64,000 nt of DNA from Sclerurus mexicanus (Eukaryota > Chordata > Aves > Passeriformes > Furnariidae), in assembly GCA_013396755.1 (NCBI GenBank), contig VWZF01004748.1:338486-402485 (forward strand). The letters run 5' to 3'. The position numbers and the translations under genes were made by a program. This document shows positions 40,101 through 55,100 of this stretch, one piece after another (positions within the stretch are counted from its first letter, which is position 1; every line of letters begins with the position of its first letter). Below the pieces are notes generated by a model. That model made no database searches. It was not told the origin of the DNA and worked only from the letters and a program-made list of their open reading frames with translations.

Positions 40101-43100
40101 ACCAATTGCACTGTTGTGTTGGCTCCTCATTTGTGCATCTTTCATTTTGAGCCTGCCTCTAGTCCTCCATATATCCCCCACGCATGGCTCCCTTGTCTCC
40201 TGCATTGTGTTTGGACAGGGTGATCGACGAGTTTCTAAAATCTGAATCTCTTCTGCTTACATAAATTAACAGAAAGTCCAAACACTTGTGCTTGGCCAAG
40301 TTCAGGGGGGTTTTCCTGGGGCTGGCAAAGAGATGTGCTTGGTGACCCACCCGTTCTGAAGTGTCAGTGCTCACAAGCTGTTGGAAAGGTCAGTGGGACT
40401 CATTAATCTGCAAAGAGCAGTGTGTTTTTCCCTAGCCTCTTTCTTGGAGGAGGCTAAGAAAGCTCTGAAAAATGTCTCTCAGAATTGGCAAAAGCACAGT
40501 GTGGAAAATTTTAGTCAGAACAATTATATCTTGGTAAAGTTACAAGAACTAAGGAGATAGTGTCAGAGTAAGAAGTGCTGGGCAGCCTTAGCTGAGGCAG
40601 TTTTGTGCCCTTTGTCTTCATGGCTGCTGCCAAAATGGGATCTTGCTTTTAAGAACTTCTAATAAAAATGGTCTTCCATATGGGATTTATAACTACTTTA
40701 ATTCTGAATAGCCACTTAATTTGAAAGAACTGGGCTTTTTATAGAGGTAAAATACATTTGGGGGCTTATTCGTGTTTCTGAACTTCCTAGTATGGTGTGT
40801 TCTGGCTGAAACCAGCGACTCCAAGGCACGGAATGTTCTTTGTTTCAGAATGTCTTGCCTGGCTTATGCACAGTACCTTTTAACAATGGCTGCAGGTGAT
40901 GCTCATCACGTTACGAGGCTACATAGTGGAAATCTGATTTCTTTTGCTTGATAAACAGCATATTGTACATAATGTGGTTTTTTTCTTCTTGCCTTTCGTT
41001 GAATAGTTTCCACTTATTCATGTTTGCTGCAGCTTCAGCTGCAGATGCATCTTTTGTTTTTGCTGTTTCTGATATATTCTCACCCAGAGAATCAGTTCTG
41101 TTTCTTTTCAAAGGAGGAGGAAGAAAAGCAATGGCTTACAAGGGCTTAGTGGAGCAGGGGTGCGAAATGGCCACAAATTGCTTCGTGCAGCTGGTGATAC
41201 GGCTAGGAACAGCTGAGGCATTGACCCATCTCTCTTGAACTGTGAGGACTTGAGCAGACATAGTCCATACACAGGCTGTGCCTTTCTGGGTTACTAAAGC
41301 CATATTTAAAAAGCTATGAGCTGTTGGGGTCATTCAAGTGACTAACAGCGTTCTCTAAGTACAGTTATTACTGTATTGTATTTTGCTGTGATCATCACTT
41401 AGAGATGAGGATGAATTGGAAGTAGTTTGTAAAATACACTTGAATTTTCAGTGGTCTGTAGCCATAGATTCATGTCTGTCTGTATTTTTTTTTATTTATG
41501 CCATTACTGTCCTAAGACAGAAACAAAGGAGAAACCTTGCCTTGTTCCCATTTTCCAGTAATATGAGGATTGTGTGTTGTCTTCAGGTGGCTTGTCCTCT
41601 CTTTCTGGAAGTCGGGCCTGAGCATGGATTCATTGAGAGGGTGGTTTTTTGCTTTGGTGTAGTACTGTGTTCTGTCCAGGTGACCTAAATAACACCATGT
41701 TTTCCCCTATCCATGTTTTGGTTGGTGCTGCATAATCTGAACTGTGGGAAAAATCTAGTAAAAATAACCAAAATGAGAGAAATTAGCTGAGTCTTGGCAC
41801 TGATAAAATTGGACAGGTGCATGAGAGGGAGAGCACAGTTTAGCAGCATTTTCTTCTGTTGATTAGATACTGTTTATTTTACTCTGAAGAATCAATAGTG
41901 CTCCAGCTGACAGAGCCTGGAACCCTCCGTGAAGTTTTGGAATTGATGGCTGTAATGGTTTGTTTTTTTGTTTTTGTTTTTTTTAATAAGCTGTCAATTG
42001 CATTCATAGAAATAGTAGTCAGCTGGAAACTGAGCTCTGAGGATTTGCTTCGTTTGCCTAAGAATACAGGGAAATGGAGATAAAAGATCCTGGGAACTTT
42101 CAAATACAAGTTTTAGGTCTAGTGACCTGACAGTGGTTTCCTAAGAAATACACTTTGAATTTGAAGGTCCAAACTGGAAAAGGTAATTTGGGATTTCAGC
42201 AAGTGTGAAAGGCAGCTTTAAGTTCCTTAGTCACTGTGGGTTCTTTCCAGCCGAGTGGAATGTCTACTGGACTGATGTCCTGTCTCCAAAAGTGAAGTGG
42301 GAACATTAGCATACAAGGTGATTTGTTGGGGTTTTTTTCTGTTAACTAAGACCTGAGAAAAAACTGTCAGGAGCTGAGAAATACACAAAATTTAACAGGT
42401 ATATCTGAAGAAGTGTAGACCAGAGATCTACATTTTTACTAAAGAATTGGGATACAAATTTGCTCTGGGAGAAAATAACAACACAGAGTAAAATCATCAT
42501 GGTGCGAGATAAGGATGTTAAATGAAAAGATCTCATGTATGTCTTTGAATAAATGTAATGTGTTTGGGGAGAACTCCAAGACAAGGAGGGTTTGTCCCTG
42601 CTGTGAGAAAAAATAAGTTCAGAATTTCAGAAATGCAGTGGAATGAAAAGATGAAGATGCTGTTGCTTTATCCCTGCTAAAAAATCTCCAGGCAGCTGAG
42701 ACCTGATGGAGTAACACCACGTCTGAGAAGGTGGATAGCATCTAGGAGCGTGGTGGGATTTACTGAGCCGAGAGGGCACGAGGCCAACATAAGCGAATGC
42801 AGAGGGAGACATAAAATACCCCTGTACCAGCAGGCTGCAGTATCAGCCCTCACATGGGAGGGGAGAGCTCAAGCTGGAGCTGAAAGAGTGAGAAAGTTCT
42901 AATGCTGCTAAGTTGCAGAATTTAACCTACTGACACTGCACAGTGAGAACATGGTAGAAAAACTGTTTCCAAAACTCAGATATTAACTGAAGAAAAGGTC
43001 ACAAATGAGGCTTTAATGCAGAAACGTTTAATTACACATGAGAGTGAATTGAAGACTTAAGTGGTAACCATTCAACAGGGATGGGTGGAGGGTTGTGTTT

Positions 43101-46100
43101 AGATCCCAAGAACAGGTAAGTTACCAGCACTTGGCATGTGTGCACTGAGCTTCAGAAGACCAAGGGAAAGGGATTTATTCAGGAAATCCCTCAAGGTGAA
43201 AGTTAGAGGGGCAAAATCCATGGAGGGTACACAGTCTCTCAGAGTTTGCTGCAAAAAACCTGAGCCAATCTAGAAAATTTCAAACTAGTGAACATTACAC
43301 GTGCACTATAAATCATTGGAGACAAAGGCTGTTAAAACATTCGTGCCTTGCCTCCCCTGCCCAGTGTCTTAACAGCACTAGACACTTCAGAATCTTATCT
43401 TTATCAAGTCCTTATTTATTACTTCTCAACAATAACAGTTCTTTTTCACTCTCCTGATTTGGGTGATCTATGGAAAGCATTTGTTTGTTATAGACTGAGA
43501 ATACAGTATTATTGTTTGACAGAACTTATTTTAAGTTTGCCAGTGCTTTAGCAACAGTCTATAAAAATAAACCAGCTCTCACAGTTATCATCATAGACCA
43601 AGCCCTACATGAATTTGTTTTGGAGATGTATGAATGTTTCCAGAGCTTGAATAAACCATGTGACCTTGATTTAACATTTAATACTACTTGCTAACAAAAG
43701 TTAGTTAGAAGAGTATTTAATGTTGTAAAATCAAGTATAAACAACTCCAAATAATTATCTCTAGCTTGAAATATTTAAAAACTTCAATGTTCTTTGCTCC
43801 TTAGTAGTTTTGTGTAATCATTCTCTGCCGTGTTCTTTCCTATTTATTTGAATTTATTTTTTTAGAAGTAGTTGTTGATGGTAATGTAACATTTCACTTT
43901 TCAGTTAACTACTTAAAAGAATGGAATTACTTCTCAGAAGTGCTGCTGTTCCTGAGCTGAAAGCCACTGAGCCTTTTCAGAGCAGTGAGCTTTGATGAGG
44001 ACCAGTGCAGCTGTGAGACTTCAGGCTCGTAGCTCTGAGCCTACCTGCAGCAGGAGGGATATTTTAGTGTTGGTTGCTCTGCCAGTGCAATTTGATTTTA
44101 ATTTTTTCAAGTAGCTGGTGCCAGGTTAAAGTCTGGGGGTTTAGCTCAGCTCCTCTGGGGTGCCAGACTGCCATCCATGGTGTGGAGAGCCCAGAACTCT
44201 CAAGCACCTCCAGGTGCTTGTCTTATACCAACAAGTCTTATACCACCCTGGAGGCCTGTGCCTGTGAGGCTGGTTTCACAATGCCTAATTTAGAGGAGCC
44301 TTTCTTTATGGAGTATGCTCCGTGCTAGTCTGCATTTGGTAGTAAATCATTTGGCATTGGATTGCTTCCCAAGACTTCATGGTGGAGCAGAAGGATTTTT
44401 GTTACTCTGTTGGGCAGTAACTACTCTCTGTAACCAGAAGGAACATTCAGAGCCAGGTTTAGCAATGGCATTTGCAGCAGAGCTCTTCCTAATTAAAGTA
44501 AATTTTCTGATTTGCCTTTTCCTGTATTTTTGTTTTTAGAGTATGCTGAAAAGTAGTCTTAAAATGTCCTCTTCAAAATACTTATGCAGTATGTTGGTCT
44601 GTGCACCACTGTTATTATGGTAAGGATGTAATTCTAAGAGCGATGAGGACAATGACTTCAGAATCTGACACTTATATACACCTTGTTTATATTGTAATCA
44701 GAGTTCCTGACTAATTTTGTACAAATTTGAAATTTAGACTGAGAAAATGCCTGTATAAGGTTGTTGTAATTAGTTTCTGCTAAGTTGGGTACTGTGACTG
44801 GCCTTCAGAATTGTGGCAGAAGAAAAACCTGACTAAGCAACAGTACATATAGAAGGGAGTTAAACAGTAACAGTTACATGTGCTTCGCTGGCCAACAGTA
44901 ATGATAATTTGTTTTGCCAACAAAAAATGACACTCAAGCAAAGAGTTACTTTGGCTGTTGCTCTCTAAGTGCAAATGGCTGCTTGAATGGCATTTGCCAT
45001 TCTCTGTGTGTGTTGTCCAGACTGTATCCTGAAACTGGGTTTGTCTCAGCTTAAGCACTGGCCGAGGCTGATTGTAGCAACAGCAGTAAATTAAACAGTG
45101 TAAGATTGTGCAGGCTCTAACCTAAAACTGTCAGAGATGTTACTCAGTTACCTTGGGAATTTCGGAGACAGGGCACGCTGGTATTTAATAGTTTCAAGAG
45201 GAAAGGTTTATATTTTGCTTTTTTAACTGGAGTTGGTACTGTGTTTTCAGTTTACAGATATTTTACTTATCCATGCATATTACTGCAAGGTTGTATTTTG
45301 GATACCACCATGTAAAGTGTGTTATTACATTAGTTACAGGCCCATGCTTGCTAAGTAGAGGCAGAGATGACCTCAGCCCTAGAGCAAGGATCAGGACAAC
45401 AGAAGTGTGTGCCCTTACCTCAGGTCCTGGTGTAAGCCCAGCCAGCAGCCAAGCTCCACACAGCCACTTCCTCACTCCCCTACCAGTGGGGTCAGGGAGA
45501 GAATTGGAAGGCTAACAGCTGGAAAACGTGTGGGTTCAGACAAGAACAGTTTCATAGGGAAAGCAAAACCCACACATATCATCAAAGCAAGTCAAGGAAT
45601 GAATTCATTGCTTCCCATGGGCTGGTGGGTGTTCAGCCATCTCCAGGAGAGCAGGGCCCCATCACACATATGGTCAATGGCGGGGAAAAAACCACCATTA
45701 CTCCAAATGCCCCGTCTTTATATCCTGAGCATGGTGCCATAGGGTCTGGAATCCCTTTGGTCACTTGGGATCACCTGTCCTGGCTGTGTCTCCTCCCAGG
45801 CAGCCTCAGTCTCCTCACCAGCATGGCAATACAAAAAGGCCTTGGCTCTGTGTGAGCCCTGCCCAGCAATAACAACAGCATCTCTCTATCATCAACCCTG
45901 TGTTCAGCATAAATCTAAAGCACAGCTCCACACCAGCCACTCTGAAGAAAGTTGTTTCTACCCCAGCCCAAACCAGCATGCCTCATATCTCAGTTCCACT
46001 TACCTGTGATATTCAACTGTAGCTCAGTGTTAATAGAAGAGAGGAGGGTAGTCGCATACAAATAATATTGATGGTTGATGGTTCTGGAGTCTGCTTGAGG

Positions 46101-49100
46101 TATCCCAGCTATCACAGTAGCAACAGTATTCAGGGAAGAGAGACTCAGAGCAGAAACATCCCTACCTGATGTGGTATTTGTGAAGCAACAGTTTGTTTTC
46201 TATTGACCTTCAAAACTAACATTGTAAAAAGGACTTGACTTTTACAAAGGGCATTAAACCCATCCCAAGTCTCTGTGCTACAGAGGGGAAGTTATTCAGC
46301 GCTGCTTTTTATTCACATCACATCCTTGCACTTTCACAGTACTCCTGTGGCAATCAGCTGGTTCTCGGTGGCTTGGGAATGCAGCATGACACTTTAACTA
46401 TGCCCAGTTCTTTCTGATTTCAGTGGAAATAAATTAATTGGCCTTAGAGGCGTGTTTACTAATAAAGTGTGTCCAAGAAAGCCTGCAGATAAGTAGAACT
46501 GTTTTATCCATCTCCAATTAAAACACTCCTAAATATTTCTATGCTTTTTTTTCTAATAATTTTTCCTTCTTTAATATATTTGGCTGTGCAAAAATAGGAA
46601 CAAGACAGTTGCTGTTGTGGAAGTTCTCAGGAGTGCAAACATGAGTAAGTCAGTTTAGAAAGTCACAAAAGAGAAACAGCTCTAGGTTTTTGAGAAGAAA
46701 GGAGACCCTGCACTCATTAGACTTTCATGCATGGTCTTAAGTCAGCGATTGCTTTTCTCTCCTGTGAAAAATCTGATATGTATATATACACTCATCTGTC
46801 AATCCATCTATATATATGCCTGGATAAAAAGTAAGAAACCCCATGTATCTGGTCTCTAACGAAAGCCCAGCAGACCAGAATGGACCTGAAGTCCAAAGTG
46901 GGGTTTTGTTTTTGTTCTTGCTACAAAGCTGTGAATAACATTGATAATGTTCTGATACAGAATTTCATCTAGGAGAAATGTTGCTTCTAAGGTCACTACA
47001 CTACATTTGAATGTATACATAAATATTTGTTCTCTAAACCTAGAGCTGCATGTTCCATGAGTGCTCTTTGGAGTGGTGCTTTATTGCCTGTCCTAATGAT
47101 GTTCTAGAGCATGTTTTAATGTGAAAGGCCTGTGATCAGTGGAGCTGGACTACCTCCCTTGTAATTATTCCTTACCATTTCTGTAGGGAAGCTTTCTAAA
47201 ATGTGCCTGCCTTGTTTTTCAATGGTTTTACAGCCAGTGTGACAATCTGGGCTAAAAATCTCAGGCAAGGGCTGTGGTGCTGAACCATCTGTGATGCTGA
47301 TAGTGGGAAGTGGAGCTCTGGATTAGTACAGGCATGAAGCTCGGTCCTCTGATGTGATTTAACATGTGCTTATCCCCCTCAGGGGTGCGGGATGGGAACA
47401 ATGTGAGATTGTGACAGTGCTGTCCTAGGGAAGTTTGGTCTGGTCTTAGACCTTCCCTTGTCCTCCTTTTGTGTTTGTGCCTCTGCCCCAGCTCCCTCTC
47501 TGGCTGGGGTCTGTACACTGGGCTGAGCCAGGTCTTGCAGGAGATGTGATTGTTTGAAGTCCTAATGTTTTGGAAGTCTGCTGCTCAGCACCATTTCTTG
47601 ATTATCCAGTTTCACGGCCCTGCTTCTCTCATCACTTAATCCTGGCTGCTGACCTTCACTTGAGATACAGCATGTCCTACATCCAAGTAACAGTCAGCAC
47701 TGCAAAGCTGAGAGCTGCTGGAGAGCACTGACTTATTAACGCTTGGCATTCCCGCTCTGGGATCCTGACCAGGAGAACTTGTGGTGCCTCTCTTGAGCAC
47801 TGGTAGTAAACTTTTTTACTTTTTTTTCCCCCCTTCTGTCACCCGTGTGATATGGAAATTCTGAAGAAGTAAGCTGATTAATTTTGGTATTTCTTTATAT
47901 CAAAGTTTTATCATTATCACATTTATTTCCCCCCCTCCTCAAACTTTTAAAAATCCTTCTTCTCACATTGAATAGAGTAGCTTATAGAGTAGTGGATTTA
48001 CATTCTTCATGCTGCCAACTTTATTCACTTAATACCAATATTCCCCTTAAAAAGTGAAGGCTGAGTAAGGATTTCAAGGATGGTCTGAGGTATGACCCAC
48101 TGAAACTGCTAACTAGTTTTCTGTTTATTTTACTACACCCTGGATCACATCCCATGTGCTGTATCCACTTGAAATTCCACTGCCCTGCCATGGTGTGTTT
48201 TGCAGTGCTGTGTGTGCAGGTCAGTGCTCAGCCTGAGTCTGGAGGGCTTTTGAGCCAGGAGGTTTGAACATGCTTCCTGCACTTTTATGTGGTCTAAAAA
48301 CCAGGAGAGAGCCAAGAGATCCTGCATTGCATGGCTGATGCTTTAGCTGTGCTGCAGTCTTGCAAGCAAACAGGGAAATCCATGGAAAAGGGCTGTGTTA
48401 CAGAAAATACTTGAACCTGCTGTGAACCTTGCAGAGGAGATAGTCCAAACTGGCTCGAGTCGTCAGCTGAGGAGGCCGATCATGTTCAACATCTAAAAAC
48501 CAAGAACAGGCAAAACAATTTCTGCCTTCAGAGGGAATGGCTTCTGATAAAAGACAGTAGGAATATCACAAAGGGAAATGCTCTCTTGACATTTTAATGT
48601 GAATCAGTAAAGCAAGTCAAAATCAAGGGATTATTTGTAGACTGGTTAATCTTTCTCAAAAGCAATCTGTGATGATGAACAAAAGAAAACAAACCCCTTC
48701 AACAGTGCTAGGAAACGGAGACACTTTAGTTCATGACCTGGTTTCTTTCCCAAAACATCAGTGTTACATTTCAAAATTCTCTTTGATTATACAGAGGTGT
48801 TTTTCTTCATCTTTCTGCTGTACTAATGAAACACAACAGAATGGGTTGAGATAATTTGCAGTTGAGAAGGCAACTTATGTCATGTAACATCGTGTTGCAT
48901 AGCATAGAGTGATCCTCCATGTTTTCCAATAGTGATACTCTTCAAAAGGATATAGAGCTCTTGGCAAGTTCCTCTTCCCAGGGTGAGTTAAGGCGTGATA
49001 GACACACTGACCTGTTTATATTGTTGTGTGATAAATGGTTCATTTGGTTCCATATTTGCGTGTGCCTTTCCTGTTCTCCAGAGGATCTCTCTCAGGACTT

Positions 49101-52100
49101 TTCTCTTAGAATGCCTTTCCAGAGATGTGCCCTGATGATCTTGAGCTTCATCACAGTCCTTTCTCCTCCACTTGCAATTTCCAGCTGTGGCCTTGGTGAT
49201 ACTCTACAGGCATCACAGGAAACCCTCAGGAGTGTGTCAGGGCTTCATTTTTATAGCAAGCAGTAGTAATTCAGCTTTCTCAGACTGCTTACAGTGCAGG
49301 TTACAGTCCCTGTGGAAGTTTATATGGATGCATTTCATCTTGGAGCTGTGCCACCAAAGTCTATCTATTGCTTTGTGATATTAACTCCCGAGAGATGTTC
49401 TTGCTGAAATATTTCCAAAATAAAACTCCTGCTATCACACTTGTATTTGGGGTTAAGTTATGGTTTATCAGATCAGCTTTCAGGGCTTGCACTTCATTGG
49501 GGCCTCAACGTTCCATAGAAGAGAAAGTTTGTTCAGGTATTTTCCATCTCTTCTGCCCAATCCTCCTTTGCTTTAACCTAAAATTACAGTGTTCTGCCTC
49601 CCAGCACAAATGATTCTTTGTGCCTCCAGCTTACAGAACAGGAATCCCTCTTGTGTGTCCTGTTCAGATTTAGCCTGGCAAGTATTAGTTTAGTCATTGG
49701 TTTTGAGACTACTTATATTTAATAGTGCTGGACTGCCAACAAGCAATACCTGAGTGTTCCTTTTTGTGAGGTTCTCTCTGTTTGTCTGTTCTCTCTTTGG
49801 TGGTCAAAGGTTTGTGAAGAGGTGAGGGGGAAGAGAAGAACATAACAAGTCCACAAGTATGGCAAATGTTCAAATAGTTATGGTAGAGATCTCCTTTGAT
49901 TTACTTATCCGTGGTAGGAGATAGAGGAGAGAAAGAAAATGCTGCTACTTTATAGGTAGAAAGGCTAAACACCAGGTGTATTGCATTTGCTTAAAAAACC
50001 AAAACCAAACCAAAATGAAATAAGGTATTTTTGAATTTTCTCTCATTCCCCTGCTCCTATGATTTTGCTGCTGACTTCCGTGGGAACATAAAGGGATCCC
50101 TCTGCTTTTTCTTCTGGTGTACAGTGACATCTACAGAGTGGAGCACAGCGAACAAGACTCTCCCATTTAGTACCACGCCTCTTTTTTGGCTGTTTTGCTT
50201 TTATGTACCATTCACTGAAACTCGTTATTTTTTGCATTTTAGTGCACATACAGTATTACTTGTCTTTGTGCATTCCCACAGAAAACTACCCTTTTTTTCT
50301 TTTTTTTCCCCTGGCAGAAATTACTTTGACATTTGGAAATGCAGTAGCAGTTTACACACCCAAACAGAAATTCCTCTCTCTTGATCGATAGGATGTCCAG
50401 CTCTACAGTGTAATTCAGTGAAAGACTTCAAGCTGTTTGAGATGAAGTTTCTTTCACAATTGTGCTGTTCACATCAAGAAGTGGCTTTTTGATGCTTTTG
50501 GTCTGAGTTCTTATTCTGAAATTATCATAGCTTTATATTAGATGCGTTCACTATTGATGTAATGTTGTAAATTATTTAAAGAAAATACTAAAATGTAAAT
50601 TCCATTTATTTTCAAAAAATTTCAAATCAGTAAATTGGTAAGGGTACAAATTGGGCTTTTTTTCCAAGTTTTTCTCTCTTAGACAAAATCCTTAATTCTA
50701 TCACATCCATTTTTGGTTGACTTACTTCACTGGCTTATTTTTCCCCTTAATTTTTTCATCTTTAAAGGGTAACAATATATTAAGTCTATGTAAAAATGTA
50801 GACACCTGGGCTCTGAACTTCATGGCATTTATTTTTTTATTGTTCTTGTTCATGTTTTTCTGTAAAGTTCTTAATTTTGGTATTTAAAAATACGAACATT
50901 TGGAGGTAATTTTTGTTCGCTCTTGGATGACATCAAGCCAGGGTTTAAAATTACTGAATCAACGTGTATAAATATATCAGGAGTCGGTTTAGTCTTGGGT
51001 CTTTTCCTACCAGCTCACATGCTATAATAATATTAACTGCAAACCAGCTCCAGGTCTCATTAAACTAATACAGCAGAATGATAATCAGAAAATTGCCAGG
51101 TAATGAACAAACCCCAGAACTTTGAAACCTTATTAAGCGATTGTGGCTGATGAGCAGGGTTTGTAGCCAAGGCTTTCAGGTCTGAAAAATGGCCCTGAGA
51201 GTTTGCCAGCTGGCATTATTGGTTAATTTGGGGTAAACTCAATTTTCATAGGGGAAAGAACACAAAGTAAAATGATACCTCAGTATAGCAGGAGGGAGCA
51301 CCTCAAACCCATGTAGTAAAAATCTACTCGTATGTAGAAAATCCCGAGTAAAATGCATTAAACCCTTTGGAGAAATAAATGAGTAAAATAGTCCCTGTAA
51401 ACTATAAACAAATAATAAAATATATTTAAGCAGTTAGTACTAGAAGACAGGAATGATTTTCTCTGTGTTCAAAGACTTAAGTTCCAATAAAAGTGTACAA
51501 TACATGAAATAAATCCATTCCTTAAGAAGAGACAGGATAATTAAGAAAAATAAAGTGCTAGTGTGATGTTTTAGCATTGATAGGCATTGTCAGCATTTTT
51601 CTTCTTGTAGAGATCTGTTCTGTGTCCAAACTTGGGACGTTTCTTATGTTTACGTTCAGAGATTTTTAGTCGTGTTTGAAAGGAGTAAGAAAAAGAAGGA
51701 AAAATAAAAACCATGGAGTTTCACAAATAACGGAGCAAACTTCCATTTTTGTAATGGCTTCGAGTCTGACTTTTCTAACATTAGGAATAATCACAGGAAT
51801 CTTTCAATCGCTGCAGTTATGAGAGAAAGGGGCATCTGGAAAACGTCTTCCATGAGTGGTGGGGTTTGGCAGGGGCTCTGAGCAAGTGTGGTCAGTGTAA
51901 TTAAACTGCCAAGTGCTTGAGGTGCTGGACTTGTTTGCTGTATGTACGTGCCTTCAGTAACTATTAGTATTTCTTCTAAATCTCCTGCTCCAGCCGGTGA
52001 CCCTGACATCACTGAAACATTAGTGTGGTGTGTGACACGGCAGCAGAGGGGGCAGCATTTAGGACAAATCTCAGAAGCTTCCTTAGCAAATACCCATTTG

Positions 52101-55100
52101 CAATAGATGAGCAGCAATAGATTTCTTCAGGAAAGGTTCAGTCTGACAGAGAAGGCAAGAGACCCGACTCCAGCAGATTTCTCTTAGTGAGCTGTAAAAA
52201 TTACCCTTTGCTGGAAAAAAGTCAGCCTGGAGCCCTAAACTTCCAAGGCTTTCAAACTTCTGTGGGCTTTTGGTCTGAATCCTTGCTCTTTTTCTGATAA
52301 ATATCAGAATGCAATCCATGAACTTGTGAATTCAGCCCCTGGGGGGATCTCTGGGCTTGAGCCAACCTGACCCCAGATTTTGGGTGAATGCTGAATGATC
52401 TCTTAATCGGTGATCTCTAACAAGAGTGAAATCTGACTTAACCCTTTGCAGCTCTCTTTGGTTTCAAGTTTGCATTGCTCTCTCTGTCCCTCTTCATGCA
52501 GACACCCCTTTATCTTGTCAACCACGGGGAGACTGGACCCATCCGATGCAACCGGTGCAAGGCTTACATGTGTCCCTTCATGCAGTTCATTGAAGGGGGG
52601 AGAAGATACCAGTGTGGGTTTTGTAACTGTATAAATGATGGTAAGTGCTGTTTCTCTGATCTGTGAGTCATTCAAATGCCGTAAGATGATAAAGAAACTG
52701 TATCCCTACAATGATTTTCCTGACTTGCTGAGAAAATAGTTTAGGAAGATGCAGTAATTAGGCTTATTTCACAAAGGAAAAAAAATTACTTCTCAACAAT
52801 AATACAGAGAAACATTTGTTCAGTACGATTTAAAAAAAAAGTATGTAAAATAATGCTGACTCATGAAGTCTAGTCTGGTAAGATCAAAACTTTATTTTAA
52901 AATCTTGTGTCAACGTAGGATACAAAGCTGCTTGTGTTGTTAACTGAAAGCAACTTTTGTGTGGAGAAAAATTAATTTCTTTAAGAAATGTAAATGTCCA
53001 GCAGGAAGCAGATATATAGAGCCATGTTAGCCTCATGCTGTCCATGACTGTGGATGCAATGGTTAAATAAGCCATTAATCTTGCTGTGACAAGTGTTGGT
53101 GTTCACAGAAGATACCAGGCCATATTTGTTCAAGTGTGCTGCATGTGACTCATAACTGTTCTTGTGCTCTTGGCTAAATCCCAGATCTTGGCCAGAACTA
53201 GCCTTTCTAGACATTTATATCAAGTTGGATTTTCCCAGCTGGATCACAGGGGTATAGTGCTTTCCCTAATACAGTCATCTTTTCAACTCTGAAACGTGAA
53301 CCTTGACAGACTCAGTCCAACTGCTTTTCTGCCTTGAGCTCTAATGTTTGTGCAAGTGTAGCAGATAATAAATTCCATAGTTTGTTACCTCTCATAAAGG
53401 GAAATTTAAATGCACCGGGAACACTTTAAGAAAGACATTTAAGTTGCAGTGTCATTTTAAATCATGATTTGTATTACTACAGTGTCTTTTATCCAAGTCA
53501 GAAAGCACTTCTTAAAAAAAAAGAAACCTTTGATGAAGACTAAAAATGGCCACGAAACTAGACTGACATTCCCCTCACACGCTTGCACTTGTACAGGCAA
53601 AAATGTGAAAAATAAGCATTCTGAATATGTATTCATGGAGGAACGAGGAGCTAAAACCCAGAGGTGACTCTTCCTCAGTGTGGCTCTAAGCCTTGGACTG
53701 GCTCTGTGTAAATTGCTGGTGGCAGACCCACTTGATTCCTTACCTTTTACCTGTAGCTGCAGAAGGTTCCCAGTATAAGGGACCTGATGCACCCGTGCAC
53801 TAGGCCAGGGCTGTGAACCTTGTAGTGCTATTTCCAGGGCAGTGTATTTTTGGATAAAGTGGGAAAGGCTTTAGGAGAAGTGCTGGTTTTACTGCTGTCC
53901 CTCTGCAAAGCTCTGGCTCTGGTGATTTGAGTTGATCTGAGGGTAGACTATATCTGCTAACAAAATAGTGCTGTTCAGTCTGTATCCTGAGGAAAACAGG
54001 CTCCTGCCAGTGGGAATGACCTGGGTCAGTTTACCTGCTCAAGGCTGACAGTGTTGTTGGGAGAGCAAGGACATTTATAGGGGAACATGCCCCATCCTCC
54101 AAATCCAAAAGGGGCTGGCATTACTGGAATGTTGTGGGGTTTTGTTTGGTTGGGGGTTTTTTTAAGCCATTGTGGGGGGAAAAAAACCCCTGCTGCAACC
54201 TGGAGAAACTCTTCCCTTGATCAGAACCAGAGGGGCCTACAGTACATGCCATCTGCTGAAAGAACTCGTTGTGTTGTTGCCCTCCTTCCCAGACTGTAAA
54301 TGTTTGTTCGCTGTTGTTGTGTTGGCTTGTAGTCCCTTCGTTCTTCTTTCAACACCTGGACCACGTGGGCCGCCGGATAGACCACTACGAGAGGCCGGAG
54401 CTGTCCCTGGGATCCTACGAATACGCGGCTACTCTGGACTACTGCCGAGTGAGTGTTTCCAGGGTGCAACCCAGTGTTGTACAGTGTTATGTCCAGGCAA
54501 ACAAACTCCTTTAGATACTTGCTTGTCAGCTGAGTGTCAGAGTCCGGGAACATCCCAGGAAATGGAGATGGATGTGGAGAATATAATGGTTTGTTCTTTT
54601 GTGCTGCAGTGTGAGACAGGCAAGCAATAGCAACACACAAAGTTGTGGATGCCCAGCCTTTAACAGGGCATTCATTTGGTCCTACCTGGTGTGTTGCACT
54701 GTTGAGGGGATGTATTTGAAATTCTCATGCACTGTTGCATTTTAGATTTATGTCTTCTATGGATTTTGAAGACAGACACGTGCCTGAATTGCCTTCCCAA
54801 TACTGAAAACCTTAGCAAGGGAATTTGCCCTTGTAATCTTTTCCTGGCAAGAGTAGTTTTGATGTTCTGACCAGTAAGTCACAATGGAATGGGTTCCCTC
54901 TCCTAATACTGACTCACTGAAGAACTCAATCCAAAGCCCACTCAAGTCTCTGTAAATATTTGTAGTTAGTTTTATTAGAGAACTGAATTTGATACTTCTC
55001 AAAGTATAAATTACTTAAACTTTTCAAACTAGCTCATTTTACAAAATTGCAAGTGTGACTTCATCTGACCACAGCACAGATGTATTTTTCTGTTCTTGCT

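Noticed and set aside
54221..54640. 139-codon minus-strand ORF
   Set aside because: It is antisense to SEC24D exon 10, whose plus-strand coding is clear.
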